Assembly (NCBI GenBank): GCA_028583605.1
Contig: CM053326.1
Location: forward strand, 35,992,931-36,056,930
DNA length: 64,000 nucleotides
Reading direction: 5' to 3'
Origin: Dastarcus helophoroides
Taxonomy: Eukaryota > Arthropoda > Insecta > Coleoptera > Bothrideridae
Shown: piece after piece, positions 34,428 to 47,309 of the stretch
Layout: each line of letters starts with the position of its first letter
How positions within the stretch are numbered: the first letter of the stretch is position 1
Translations under genes and position numbers: made by a program
Notes under the pieces: generated by a model
The model's input: only the letters and a program-made list of their open reading frames with translations
Told to the model about the DNA's origin: nothing
Databases searched by the model: none

Positions 34428-37288
34428 GATTACTGAGGTAGTATTTGCAGAAAGCCGAGATTTTCAAATGACTTCAAAGTTAAAATATTATCAAGTCAAG
34501 CCGCAAACTGCATTTGATTACAAGACCATTTATTCTCAAATTTGAGAGCTGACATACCTCAATCTTACTAAAGCAGAGAAAGTCCAAAAAACCTTGCCTC
34601 AGGATCAAAAAGACATGAAAGAAATGACTGGTAGTGGATTGAAAATTGCCCTCTTGTTTTGGAATAGCGGCGACTCTTGAAGTTCTGAATGCTATCCTAG
34701 CGCTTGCACACTTCAACTCGCCAATGACAAACACAAACAGAATAAGTTAATTGAAGATCGAAACAACATTTTTTTGATAACCAGCCAGTATTTCATCGAG
34801 AGTATTTAATTGTAATTAGTTTTTGAAGGAATGTGATGCGCTAGAATGTGGAAAAATATTTCGAGTTTGTTTGTTTTGGAAATGAAACTGCGAATTCAAG
34901 CGGTTCGGATTACTTTCTCCAACGGAAAACGCGTTATTGACAATGAATACATCTAATAGCTCACATGGAAGTCACTTTATATAAAATATTGCCTCATCGA
35001 TTTTAAAAAATTCACACAGGTGTCGTGATACAATCTCAATGACTATAACCTACTGACCCTTGTCTTCTTTATATTTAACTCGATTTGTCCAACAGCCCGT
35101 CGGATAATCATCTCAACAGTTTCCTTTAAAGAGGAAACATATTAATTGTTCACAAAACACCGAAAGTGGGTCACCATCGTACCAAACACTTATCTAAATA
35201 TTGAAATAAATCTCATGGGACAACTCTTAACGTGAAGTACGCCCATACATTTGACCACCATAGTTGAATTTAGATTTATAACTATAAAAACTGGAGATAA
35301 AAATTTAAATTGTTCTTTTAAAGCTGAAACTATGTTGCCGAAAGCTTGACGGACCGGGAGCGCACCTACACTTCAGGAAAAAGTGTTACTAATAGGCTGT
35401 AATTTACTCATGAGAACGGTTTATTTTAACACTTGTGGATGATATAACGATTAATATTCATAATTTATGTTTATAAATCATCTTGACCTAGCTAGATCTG
35501 ATGATGTTCAGTTTTGCACCGAACAGGAAGACAGATAAGAGATTAGTATATTTCTCATTCAAATAAAAAGATTGCCTATCACGAGATAATCAGTAACACG
35601 ACTTAATACAGTAATTTATATTTCAAGAAGTAGTCGGATTTGAATATCGTTATAATTAGAGCAGTTATATTTTATATTTTTTCATATATTTTTATTAGAG
35701 GATTTGAAATTACAAATTAAAAGAAATCATTATTAATTTTTTCAGGAAATACAAAGAATAAAATTTCAATAACTAAAGAATGCTATTAGATGTAAAAAAA
35801 TGCACAATGTTTATTGAGTGCTGAATTCCTCCCAGTAAAATAAATGAGAATTTATTATATTATATATTATATATTTTATTATGAGAATTTATCATGGGTA
35901 ACAATAAATGGCTACGAATATATTGGTTTAAAATATACGATTAAAACGTAATTTGATTTAGAAGCTTCTTAGAAATAAAAAGCTCAGAGAATTGATGATT
36001 AGTAGAATCTTTTGCAATTATTTACAAGAACTCGTTGGTACATTTTTCATAAACTACAACCTAATTACATGCCACAAATATTCAAAATGCTCAGAAATTA
36101 AATAATTCGAATTTTTAAGTAATTAGTTCTGCCGATGGGTAGCTTTTTATATTTTTAGTATTCCTGTTTTTATTTTCGTCGGCCTGTTAATTATTTTGAT
36201 ACACTTGTTGCATCATTCATTTCTTAGTTTGAGTTATATTATTCATTAGACCGGTTGAATAAAGGAACCAAAAATATAAAACAGGTGCACTTATTTTCAT
36301 ATTAGTTTCAAGTGAAATATAGTGAACAATATCGGCTCAATTGCTTGCCCTAAAAACTGACAAATTTGGCCGAAATGAACAATGTTTTAAGAGTATTACA
36401 AAAATAAAATTGCTGCTGATGCAGCTGCTGTATATGTATCTCAGTCAGTAATAATTCATTTCAATGAATAAATCCTCATAGAAAACTAACGGTAAATTGG
36501 GTGATATTGAGCTAGCCTAAGGTACAAAATACAGAAGTATTCAGTTACATATCTTTGTAGCACATGTCTTCATGTTTACGATTACTATTTATCAAGAGTT
36601 TATTGGAAAATGGATAATATTATTTCATATCCCACTAGGCAGAACAACTTCGTATTATTGCTCGATTTCCTGATGTAGTAGAAGCAATGTAAAATCAAAT
36701 CTCCTCAAACAACTTCATTTACATATAAATCAGGCTGTCTGTTTATCTTCATAAGTTAATATCAAAATGTTTTGACAATTATTGCATCTAAGAGGTAGCC
36801 TTTTCACCGGTAGGTTTAATTAATGCTAATTAAATGAAATTTATTCAATCGTTATGCAGTTAGCATGTGTACATTCAAACTTGATTAAATTAAATATCTC
36901 ATGTGAGTTAACGAGAAAAAAACTTTGAATCAGTTTGCTATCAGATAATTATTCTATTTATTATTTTACAGAAAAATATACTTTTGCCCTATTTTGCTTA
37001 TTATTGAACATACTTTAGTAAATAAAGCTTCTAAAAATGGTGCTCAACAGACAATAACTAAAATTATATTCGTTACAGTGTTTAAGCGTTAAGATTTGTC
37101 GTGAATTAATTCTGATCTGTCACCTGCCAATTGCCACTTTTTTTAGATCCCTTGAACATAATAAATGAACAACAGTTGATACAATTCACTAAAAGTGAGT
37201 GCTCTAAAATCTCAAGGCACATTTAAAATTCTACAAATAAGTGGGAGCATACTGTATGTGAGAGGCACTTTTGGAAATAAAACTGGTG
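34428..37288. other. Gene-free AT-rich DNA
   Basis: No supported gene is visible on either strand. A TATATTATATATTATATATT-like run is present near 35855-35880. The short minus-strand frame at 34480-34734 has no recognisable domain. Confidence 0.55.
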
Positions 37289-37348
37289 GAAATCAGTTTT
37301 TAAGCTTTTTTTCAAAAATGTCTTCAAAGTAGAGAAATACGAAGTAAC

Positions 37349-40300
37349 CAGTCACGTAGCCAGGCTACGGGCCGGGCTACTGCATCTTTTTTTATATATT
37401 TACATATATCATATATATATATAAAAGTAAAGCTTAATTTTGAATGCAATTTTACTTACAATTGTTTTTATATGTATAAAAGTGATTAATATCAAATTTC
37501 TGAATTAATTCTGTAAAATATGTATTCCATACAATTAATACCTTTGAAATTTATTTTTTTTTGTTAACTCTATTTTACTAGGTCATGTGGTACAATTAAT
37601 CATAATAACCAATTAAAACATTAAGTAAAAGAGCATACCTACTGATGTTTTCATCCACTTTTTTTCAAAGAAGGTCCTGCGCTCGGGAATAATAATCAAG
37701 TTAAAGAAGTAGGCGACGGTTTTTCTTTCGCACCATGACTTCGAGAATTTCTTGAGGACATAGGGAAATGTTCCAATGAACTGCGAGGATGACCAAGGCA
37801 GAGAGTCTTTCGTTGGATGTTCGATTTCTAGCGACTGTTTTTACTCGCTTCATCGTTGAAAATGACCTTTCTACACTAGATGTAGACACTGAGAGTGTTG
37901 CCAGTATTTTCAAAAGTCTATATAGGTTAGGCTGATACTTTTCATTAGCATTTTCCGTGTCTTTTTGGAAATCTTTGACTTTATTACGACAGAGTGTATA
38001 TTCAGCCGCAATAGTAGAATCGGAACAAATATCTTGGTAGTAGATTGCTAAATCGTTAAGTCGTCCTGAATTTTCCAAACAAGCAAACGAGGTAGGAGTA
38101 CCTGGAAAGCCTCCAGAAAGACTGCGTTTTCCATTAATGTTCTTTCCAGGTGTATTCTCAGCTTATCTAGGCATGTAAGAAAACAGTTTACTCGATAATA
38201 ATCTTCCGGAGTTTGCGTCTGAAGGCAGTTTCGATATCCGTGCCTCCCAATTATTCTTGGAAGTTTCAGAACAGCATCAAAATTTTCTAACATAACTGTA
38301 GACGCTCGTTCAAAAAGGACTTTGAAAGTATCTTCGTTATTGCGCCTCATGCTATCCAGAGCTGTGATTATCGATCTAATCATCCTCATTGCGCCCATTA
38401 TATCCATATTTGGATTTTGCAAGGCAATGGACAGCTGTACTGTCAAGTTCAAGAGCTTTTCACTAACAAGCATACAAACAATGAACTCACTTTTCTCTAG
38501 TGCAGCTAGAAAGGAAGAAGCTTTTGCAGAAGCGATTCTTGAAGGGTCCGAAGATATTTCTGCCAATGCAGTACATATGTGAGGAAAAAGTTTCAACAAA
38601 CTCATTGACACTATCATGTCTCTCGACAAATCTGGTTTGACACAGATGCACTAACGGCCTCTTACTTTTCTCAGACGCATACAGTGAAATTGTATCTTTT
38701 AAAAGTTTTCCAGTACAAGCATTTTTATTGAAGAATCTTGTTACCTCCTCGAATACGAAAGCTTATTCTTTATAAGAGGGACCAACATAGCCTTAGAAAT
38801 TGCAAGGTTAAGACGGTGGTTCACGCAGTGGACGTATCTGACTTTTGGGTAATTGTCACTGATGCGTTTTTGCACGCCGGAGACGCAGCCCGCCATATTA
38901 GCTGCACCATCATACCCCTGGCCAACGCACTTCTGCATATCAAGTGCGAGGTCGCTACATGCTTTTAAAATTTCACTGAAAATGTTTTCCGCATTTTGAT
39001 TGCATAAGGGAACTAACCCTAAAAAGTCTTCTCGTAAACACATTTTTTCATTCTGAACAACGTAACGTACGTACAAAGACATTTGTTCTATCCTTGAAGC
39101 GTGTATTGTTTCATCACACAAGATCGCGAAACACTCAGCACTGTTGATGTCACGAACAAGCTTTGCAGTTAATACATTGGCACTTATCTCTATAATCTCA
39201 TTTTGAATATCAGGGCTGATCTAAGTTGCATTTTTTTTTACTTTCGAAAACATGTTTCTCTAAAACTTCATCCCCACCATTTGCGCGAAAACGAAGACAT
39301 GCCCGAAATTTTCCATCCCGAGTGAGCGGCTTTTCAAGAGTCAGTCGTCCCCTATCGTTATCTTCTCGCAATGGAAGCTCTTGCTCAGCACAAAACAAAA
39401 CAGTTTCTATAATTGGAATGAGGGCTGCTCTGTTCTTAGCTTTTTCGATTTCTCTCTGAGAATTTAATTGAGTCGCAATATCGGCGAGTTTTCCAAGCCC
39501 GGTTTTTTTCAAAATGCGCAGCTATAACTACACATTTCTTATGATAATCAAGCTTACCATGTTCGCGGAATTTTTGCAGAGCTTTTTTTCAATATTTAAA
39601 TTCACTGGAAACTAAAACACCTGGCTTTTGGTGGTGTCCCTTACCAATACCTTCCACTTCACTACAAAAAAGCACACAAATCTTACAATATACTCTGTCT
39701 TCTTTCGGCCAATATGCTATCCAGGGAAATGATCTTAGCCAGTGATTTTGAAACCTGCGCTTCTTACCTTGGGATTCGGATGAACGGATACGAGTACGTT
39801 TCACTTGGTAACAAAACAGAAGTTAATATCTTCAGTTTTAAATCACGATCAACTAAACTTGTATCGGCGATTGACAGGATAGAGCTGTCAAACGTATCCG
39901 CTTGGAAAACTAAGGTTTCGAAACAAGACGAAGATTTTAATAAAACTTCCCTCGTTTGCTGGTTTGAAAGGTCTTTCTCGTCAAAACTCACTTTATTCGC
40001 TTCTGTTGTACTTGCAATCGGCTCCCGATTTTCTATGCCGATTTTAGATTTTTTAGAAAAAAATTGGTAATTGGGGTTATCGCAAGTCGTTTAGACATGG
40101 TTAGCGAACGGTATCGCGATATCAGAAACTCACTAAAAGATCTCGGTGAATCAAAATCTTTATAGGAAGTAATTTCGGGAATCGGGGGTATATTTAAAAC
40201 CTTCTTGTTTCCCACTGGGGTTAGGGACTTCCAATAATAATTTATGTCTACCATAACACACTATTGAAATCCTAAAGCTAAGAAAGAGTAAGTTAACCGA

Positions 40301-40601
40301 TGATTTACTGAATTTCATAGGACACGAAGATCATCCCAACTTGCCCTAGATTCGGAGGATGGTATTGACAGTACCATAAATTTTGTAATTCTGGAAAAAA
40401 CCTCACATTTTATAGTTTTGAATCCTAAGGTCTTATTTTAAAGGCTCGGTAGTTTGTTTTATGAGTATTGGCGTTGGCTTGTTGGATTTTTACCGATGTG
40501 AAAAAGTAAATGCAATTGAAATCAACTTGTAAAAAATTAGACCGTGCATCATTTCGGAGGAAGCCCGGACCCCCTGTGCTCCCTCTTTCGCTACGTGACT
40601 G
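37349..40601 (-). mobile_element. hAT transposon (hAT-3) with transposase remnant, 8-bp target duplication
   Basis: The ends are CAGTCACGTAGC and, inverted, GCTACGTGACTG (12 bp). GAAGTAAC is duplicated at 37341-37348 and 40602-40609. The 3253-bp interior carries a transposase gene on the minus strand. The right arm of the surrounding inverted-repeat element shows the empty site with a single GAAGTAAC, which confirms the boundaries. Confidence 0.93.
37701..40254 (-). pseudogene. hAT transposase of the ZMYM/DUF4371 type, inactivated
   Basis: The minus-strand frames read in order. 40254-40033 starts MVDINYYWKSLTPVGNK (unassigned N-terminus). 39804-39589 holds a TTF-type zinc finger with RFQNHWLRSFPWIAYWPKED and VYCKICVLFC. 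39512-39210 is the DUF4371 start (TLEKPLTRDGKFRACLRFRA). 39121-38741 has CDETIHASRIEQMSLYVRYV and GQGYDGAANMAGCVSGVQ then YVHCVNHRLNLAIS, the RNase H-fold part. 38629-38048 is the insertion domain. 38078-37701 holds the C-terminal dimerization domain (LATLSVSTSSVERSFSTMKR and LSALVILAVHWN). Stops (for example after SSEFKY near 39588 and near 39226) and frameshifts (near 39230 and 38060) break the chain, so no active enzyme is expected. Confidence 0.9.
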
Positions 40602-41135
40602 GAAGTAACGCTTCATAGATTTTTGAATATGCACTTCAAGAAGGTTTTATTTGATCTTAAAATACAATGAAATTGAAACTAATGGTTGACGACAACCTAT
40701 ATTAAATTCTTATTAACAGAATAAGCCACCACAATATATTTAAGTTGACACCAAAGGCGATCATTTCAGATAAAATTTATTTCGAAAACCTCGCTCTACA
40801 CATTATTGAGTTAGTATTTGATTGTCGAGTTTGAACATGAACATGGACGAAATGAAACATATAATTAAGTAAAAACACGTCGAATATAATTATATTTAAA
40901 AAAGCGCCAATACTAATTGTAAGTGAGATATATTTGACGACCGGAAGTCCATTCAAATTTTATTTGACTTTCTCATTTAAGTCTCAACAATATTCACTTC
41001 TATCCTTTAAACACTTATACAAAAAAAGTGTACAAATACCTTTTTTGTGGAGAATTATGAGGTTGACAAATTTTGTAATAAATAATTATAATTCATTATT
41101 TACAAGATATTTCCAACATATAATTTGTATGGTCA

Positions 41136-41270
41136 AACGGACTGGTCCTTGGTTATCTTAAAATATTGAAATACAGAACTTGTCCCCTGAAACCAAGAAA
41201 GATTAAAAAACACAACAAAAGTTTCGCTAACGTGTTTCGACAGCCAAGCTATCATCTTCAGAGAGAAACT
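41136..41270 (-). repeat. Hammerhead-like repeat unit, single copy (copy a)
   Basis: Plus strand: ACGGACTGGTCCTTGGTTAT, then TTGAAATACAGAACTTGTC, GAAACCAAGAAAGATTA, then the core. On the minus strand the core (41265-41225) reads CUCU, CUGAAGA, U, GAUAGC, UUG, GCUGUC, GAAA, CACGUU, AGCG. Helix II pairs with one G-U wobble; helix I is weakened here (CUCU against AGCG). The unit recurs at 47310-48190 and 55505-55758. Confidence 0.6.
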
Positions 41271-42519
41271 AATTCGTATGAGATTTAACCTTAAATAATA
41301 TTGTCGAATTCGACCAAAAAATAGCTAAGAATATGCCAAAGAAAATATTCAACGTTTTAGTGAAACTTTTATCAAAATCGATTAAGCAGCTTCCGAGACA
41401 GATCAAAAATTCCCCAAATATGTGTATAGGTTTTCATAACATAAAAACCACACGAGCTTATAAAGTCATATGAAACCACAGACAGATACTTTAGTTTTAT
41501 AAGACATATTTTCAGCTAATTCGCACCAAATTAAAGATATTATTTATGTTCTGCAACATTTGCCAACAAAAGCTATCTTCGAGTCGTGTTAAATATGTTT
41601 ACTTTTTAAGGTAAATTTCTTATTTTTGCATGTATCGCTTACTTGCTAATGACTCTGCAAACTGCGAAATTAAGTCATGGATTTTGCAGCTTTCATAGCT
41701 TGGGAATTAGCAGCGATGTAATTATTCAGCTGGAGGCGTTTTAACAACTTTTACAACTTTCTTCGAGGTGCTTTTATATATTAACTTTAGCTATAATTAA
41801 ACACTAAATGTATATGACTTTATAAAAATAGGAAGATCATGATTGTTTCCAAACGAGGTGTTTATCCAGAGTTAACAAAACCATTACTTTCCCAAGTTAA
41901 CCGTGCACGTTTGTGTATTTATATAATGTTATTGAGGCGGAAAATAAATTAAAAGTGGCCGTGTAATTTAGTAGGATAAGGTTGTATAAATCGTTAATTA
42001 ATGTATGTTTTAGCAGAGATTATATTATTCCAGAACTAATAGAGTTGTCATTGGTCGTTGGCAACGTAGTAATCTTGAATTAATATTTAAGCTTTCTCAC
42101 AGCAAATATATTTTTTACGTTAATCTTCTCGTTTAATCTTTATACCATAACTTGGGACCACTGCAAATCAAACTAAAATATTTTGCACAGATTTTATAAA
42201 AAATGGATTTGCTGACAAGTTTCTGGACTAGAAGAAGCTTAGATTCGAAGATACTCATAAAAAGCTGGTTTTAGTGCAATGTTTTCAAAATAAATTTTAT
42301 CTCAAATGATCGCCTTTGCTATCAACTTAAATATGTTGTGGGGCTTCTTCTGTCAATAAAAATTTAATATATGTTGTCATCAGCCATTAGTTTCAATTTC
42401 ATGGTATTTTGAGATCCAATAAAACCTTGTTTAACTGCGTATTTAAAAATCGTGAAGCGTTACTTCGTATTTTTCTACTTTAAAGACATTTTTGAAAAAA
42501 AAGCTTAAAAACTGATTTC

Positions 42520-43420
42520 GATTTTCTAAAAAAAACAAAATATTTTATATATTGACTACTCATGAGAGATTTGTGAAAATAATAATAATAATTCTGACAC
42601 ATCAATAGTATATAAAAAAATCTTTCAAATAATGAAGAAAATTATCAATTTAACAGCTGGTGGCAATAAACAATAATATAATGAAAGGAGTAGCACGTCG
42701 AGTTGTGTTTATAATCTTATACTTTCATATTTCACGCAGCTGGAAGGTATCAATGAATAGATCATTTAAATAGTGAAAAGTAGGTGCAAATTCACTTGGC
42801 TGTGAGAACCAATTTGTTGCACAATATTCTGAGACAAGCAGTCTACCAGTAATCGAGTCATCGTATTCTAACCAGCACATGGCATCTACTTAATTTCTAT
42901 TCGACGTCAGGTGGTTCTCCTTAATTCAATCATGTTCTACATACATAATAACAGTACAAGCATGAGATAGACTTCTTTATGCATGCATTTTAATAAGGAA
43001 GAAAGATACGGAGGGATGTAAACGATCCAGAATAAACTCGTAATGCTTTTATAGGGCACTGGACTGCTGCTAACATTGTATTTATTACATTGTTTCCACC
43101 AGAAAAAACCTAGCTATAAATTTCAACTCCAGACACTTTTATAGAGATGTAAGAATTTTCCGGTAAAATAGTTTGTTCCGAAGACGCATGAAAACTCTGA
43201 CAAACTTCCTCATTCGCTGTTTTTAATTTTTAGAAAATTACAAAGTTGCCAGTTAGCAATTAAACCTCTAAGGGAATCTACATTGTTTCGATTCATCCAA
43301 CAAAGACTGTAGTAACTCACTGTTTGCAGTATTAAGATGATTCAAATTAAAGTATTTACATAATCACGAAAAATCATTTGTTCGTTTAACTATTCTTCTT
43401 CTTCTTCCTCTTTTGTTAAA
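42520..43420. other. Gene-free interval
   Basis: No supported gene was recognised. Confidence 0.5.
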
Positions 43421-43422
43421 AC

Positions 43423-45420
43423 ATGGTTTGGGTTTTCTGTTATAAGGCCTCTTGTGATACGGATATCCAGCTTTCATGCCATCTCTTAGGTGGTCTGCCA
43501 GGAAGTTTTTTAATGTTTGCTGAAAATTCCAATCTTGATTCTGGAAACACAGAATCTCCTATTCTTTCTAAGGTTGACACTTCGATGCCTGAAGTTGTTT
43601 TCAGACAACGCACAATCAGGAAGATTCTCGTTGAGCTCGACACCTCGAAAGCTTCTGGCCTTGATGGTATTCCCGCAATTGTTCTTAAGAAGTGGGCCCC
43701 AGAGTTGACTCCTATCCTAAGCAAACTGTTCACACTCTCTTACAACAAAGGTGTATTCCCTAACATCTGGAAATCTGCTATAGTGCAGCCTATCCCTAAA
43801 AAGGGAAAAAGGAATCTGGCTAACAACTATCGCCCTATATCTTTGTTACCCGTTATATCTAAAGTGATGGAAAAGGTTATCAACTTCGAGATTCTCAAAT
43901 ATCTGGAGGAAAATAGAATCATCTCCGACAGGCAATATGGTTTTAGACAACAACGTTCCACTGGCGATCTACTGGCACACTCATATCTGTACCTCAGCTA
44001 TGGAAAAACATGGTGAGGCTAGGATTGTGGCATTGGATATCTCAAAGGCTTTCGACAGAGTCTGGCACCGATCTCTTCTCGCCAAATTAACATCTTATGG
44101 TCGTCCTCCTGGACTCTGTCATTTGATATCCAATTTTCTCGCTGACAGATCTCTTCAGGTCGTTGTCGATGGCATCTCATCCGAGACATTTGCGATTAAC
44201 GCAGGGGTGTCTCAGGGGCATGTTCTGCCTCCTACTCTATTTCTGTTACACATAAACAATCTCTCTCTCTCTCTCTCTTAGCTTCAACTTCCAATCCTAT
44301 ATACAGCTACGCAGATGATAGTAACCTTGTGTCATCTTTTTTCCCCGACAAACCATTATCTATTACTGCTTCAGATCGACTAAGGGAACAGCAGATACAG
44401 ACAATTAATCGGGATCTCGAGATTATTCTGGAATGGAGTAAGAACAATTTAATCGACTTCAACGCTTCAAAAACTCAGGCCGCGGTTTTCTCTAAGAAAA
44501 CATCAAAGGATAATGCAACAAATATACTAATGGATGGTAAAATCCTTCCGATGGGATCTAATTTATCTATCCCAGGAGTGAATGCGAGCGCTAACATCTC
44601 TTGGGAAGATCATGTGCGCGCCATTGCCAAATTTGCCTCTCAGAAGCTAAGCTTTCTTTTTAGAGCTAAAAAGTACTTCACATCTCATCAGCTATTAACA
44701 CTATACAAAGCTTAAGTTAGGCCAACACTAAAATACTGTTCTCATGTTTAGAGTTCAGTCCCAAAACACACTTTAGCTCTCTTGGATTCAATTCAAAGAA
44801 GAGCGATTCGCCTAATTAATGACGAGAGTCTGACCGATACTCTCGAAACACTAGAGCACAGGCGTATGTTTGGTGACTTGTCTCTTTTCTACAAGTACCA
44901 TCATGGAAGATGGTCGCAGAAACTAATAGGATTGATCCCCCCAAGGGCAAGATTCTTGAGGCGTACTAGATAGTCGGAGACAGCAAATTCCTGTGCGGTC
45001 CAGCCTGACAAAGTGATGACTTCTGCCTACGGAGATTTTTTTTCTATAGAACTTCCAAGTTATGGAACTTGTTACCGAAAGGAATTTTCCTCAAAAGTTG
45101 CAACCTATCCTTCTTTAAGAAGGCGGTTCATCTCCATCTATCTTTGTTTCCGCATCCTACTCGCAGTGCTTTGAAAGCATAATGGGGTTACCCTTTGCGA
45201 GTGGATTAAACTTAAAAAAAAAGGTTTTTCTTCTTTTGTCCGCTTTGCCCATCTGTCGTCCTCCATTCTATCAATAGGGTCTATCCAATATCTCTGACTT
45301 GATCTTATAAATCTAATAACGTCTTAAATATCTAATTCTTCTCGTATTACAGCACTCCTACTTTTATCATGCAACGTCACTCCTTTATTAGTTTAACTAA
45401 TGCGAAAGGTTTTTTAATAT
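43423..45420 (-). pseudogene. RTE-like polymerase C-terminal fragment, split by family A copy A5
   Basis: On the minus strand 45400-45226 encodes, in pieces, DVIRFIRSS and YWIDPIDRMEDDRWAKRTKE. 43504-43423 continues with PGRPPKRWHESWISVSQ. This is the order of the GH..RM..R..K....GRP..RW end of RTE-type polymerases. The two parts are separated exactly by the family A insertion at 43505-45219. Stops and absence of the catalytic domain show a dead fragment. Confidence 0.5.
43505..45219 (+). pseudogene. Family A non-LTR retrotransposon copy A5, broken
   Basis: 5'-truncated in the linker (MFAENSNLDSGNTESPILSK), it runs through RT: NNYRPISLLPVISKVMEKVI, QYGFRQQRSTGDLLAH, a frameshift near 43980, ALDISKAFDRVWHRSLLAKL and INAGVSQGHVLPPTLFLLHI. 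A CT-dinucleotide expansion (about 44261-44279) then breaks the frame before an intact YADD coding stretch (about 44303-44314). The remainder (44329-44715, 44782-44973) has a stop at 44713-44715. The 3' end is GCGAGTGGATTAAACTT plus A's at 45219. Motif B has Ser for Pro (GVSQG), another sign of inactivity. Confidence 0.85.
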
Positions 45421-46093
45421 GCAGTAACTCAAAATAAGATTGTTATTAATGGAATATTTGGACTGAATCCTAGATACTGCTAGTGCTAGCGAATTTGGTT
45501 GGAAAATATATACGAAATTCTCCAAAGAAAACTATTATGAAGCTTAAATGCCTGTGACCCAGAAAGTGCCAAAATTGAGTTACTACAATCTTCGCTGGAT
45601 GAGTCGATTTAAATTCTTAATATTTTGTGAATGGCTCATTATTTTTTTTTAAACAATTTTGTAAGTTATATATGCATTGGCTAATTTTCAGTAATACAAA
45701 AAGAGCCATCTCCGGATAGTGTACTCTTTACTGGTCATTATCGAATGAGAGAATCACTCGAAATCAAGTGCTACAAGCTGAACAGAGATTTCACAGGTGG
45801 GGCCATTACGCGGTTATATGTAAGTGGTCATAAAATTAGCAGGTATAATAGTGGTTATGGATCGACCATGAAAGGAAGTTATCAATGGGTTTTATGACAA
45901 CGTAAATAATAAGTCTTTAGAACATAATGTAGGACGATTTTGAAGCGATGCGGGTAAAAACATTATCTTTTACTGCTCTTTGTAAGTACGTTAATTAAAA
46001 GGATATTTACTTAATATTCCCATAATTATACGAACAAACCCAGAATTATAGGGATGGCTAGATAACGTATTTTCACAAACTCTAATAAAATAT
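45421..46093. other. Gene-free interval
   Basis: Nothing recognised; AT-rich on both strands. Confidence 0.5.
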
Positions 46094-46447
46094 TGTTACG
46101 GGCTTATCGGTTCGAATTGATTATTAACACGTGAATTGAATAGTACCCACTTTATTATTAAACTAAACTCGGAACACTACAACTGGATAATGAACTCACT
46201 GATTTACTTCTAACTACTAACTCTCTAATTACACTGACTAATTAACTGTTTCGAGGGAAAGGCGACTGTCTTATATAGTTCTGGCTTCCAGGTTCTAGAA
46301 AAATCCCGCAGATAAGGCTTACCGTTGGCCAAAATTTCTGGAACACTTATCTGCCGTTTGCTTGGTTATCGCGGCCGCTTTCCCCTTATCAGATCTTTCT
46401 AGAAAATTTTCTTACGTACTAAATTCTACAATTTACATTTCGTTACA
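46094..46447. mobile_element. Solo LTR, copy 1, with 4-bp target duplication
   Basis: The 354-bp unit starts TGTTACGGGC, ends ATTTCGTTACA, and is flanked by ATAT on both sides (46090-46093 and 46448-46451). The TG..CA ends and a 4-bp duplication are typical of LTR retrotransposons, perhaps Gypsy-like. CTTATATAGTTC inside could be the TATA region. The second copy at 50041-50404 has different flanks, which rules out a larger duplication. No internal retroviral-type genes remain. Confidence 0.8.
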
Positions 46448-46451
46448 ATAT

Positions 46452-47309
46452 TAAACACTTACTGTTACCCGCTACTTTGTCAGAAAACTTGAAGAAATAA
46501 CTACAGCGTAAGTGAAATCAAGGAATTATACATTTTAAAGGTTTGAAATTTTCATTTTAAATTGTAAGGCGGTAACGTAATATTGCGGAATTCGATAATA
46601 CAGATTCTTACGTTCATGGTAACAGTTCGACAACCTAAGAAGAGATGTCGCTGTTAAAATAAAGTTCACAGAGTAAACACTCTTATCCTTTTCTGTGATC
46701 GTATAAAAATGTTAAACAAGTTTAAGCTTTCTGGATATAACATAAGTTTGGGATGAAAAATAGCATACGCTTCAGTAATTGAGCCGTGAAGCGGCTAAAC
46801 AAACACTCTTTATCACTTATGCAATAGTAATGATGCTCCCAACTGAAAGGAGTAATGTGGGTTAAACATTTTTTTAAATTCAATTACAAAAATTGATTAC
46901 ATTATGAAATTTCTAAAACAAAATCAAAACTTCGAGAGAGAAAAAATTAGAAAGTATACATTTCTAGACAAACATAAACTTTTGAAAAAAAAAACCAAAA
47001 TTATTAAAAAAAACCTTTTCAAAATGTCTAGTTCATTTTCCAGATTTCCAGATTTTAAATATTCGGATTTTTAGTAGGAAACCAAATATTTGAGATATTT
47101 ACCAAATCCTGAGTTTAAACTGATTCAAATTTCGAGATTATTTTCATAAAATTCAAAATTTCTCGAAATGCCAACATTTTTCGCAGAATTTTGTGCTAAG
47201 GATCAAATCTCATTTTTAAAAATAATTTATTGGAAAAAAAATATTAATTTCGAATTAAACCTCAGCATATTGATGTTTTTTTTGAAATTATAGGTGCGAT
47301 TTGGATAAT
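46452..47309. other. AT-rich DNA, partly TTTCGA-like degenerate repeats
   Basis: From about 46870 to 47280 the sequence resembles the degenerate AAAATTTCG tracts seen in hAT-1/hAT-2. No gene or clear terminal repeat was found. Confidence 0.45.

Larger units (their letters stand above)
37289..42519. mobile_element. Inverted-repeat element with ~250-bp arms, left arm split by a hAT
   Basis: The left arm starts GAAATCAGTTTTTAAGCTTT at 37289. It runs to GAAGTAAC (37341-37348), is interrupted by hAT-3, and resumes at 40602 with GAAGTAACGCTTC through GGCGATCATTTCAGATAAA to about 40795. The right arm (42278-42519) is its inverted copy, roughly 85 percent alike by eye, and contains the uninterrupted GCGTTACTTCGTATTT. 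Without hAT-3 and its duplicated target the element is about 2 kb. The interior holds one hammerhead-like repeat unit (41136-41270) and no transposase. Target duplication of the element itself is not clear. Confidence 0.7.

Noticed and set aside
38738..39459. Plus-strand frames opposite the hAT-3 transposase
   Set aside because: They are antisense shadows; the minus strand shows ordered hAT domains.
43495..45235. Exact target duplication around family A copy A5
   Set aside because: AGGAAGTTTTT on the left and AGGTTTTT on the right are similar, but the A/T runs make the match uncertain; only the split of the RTE fragment is claimed.
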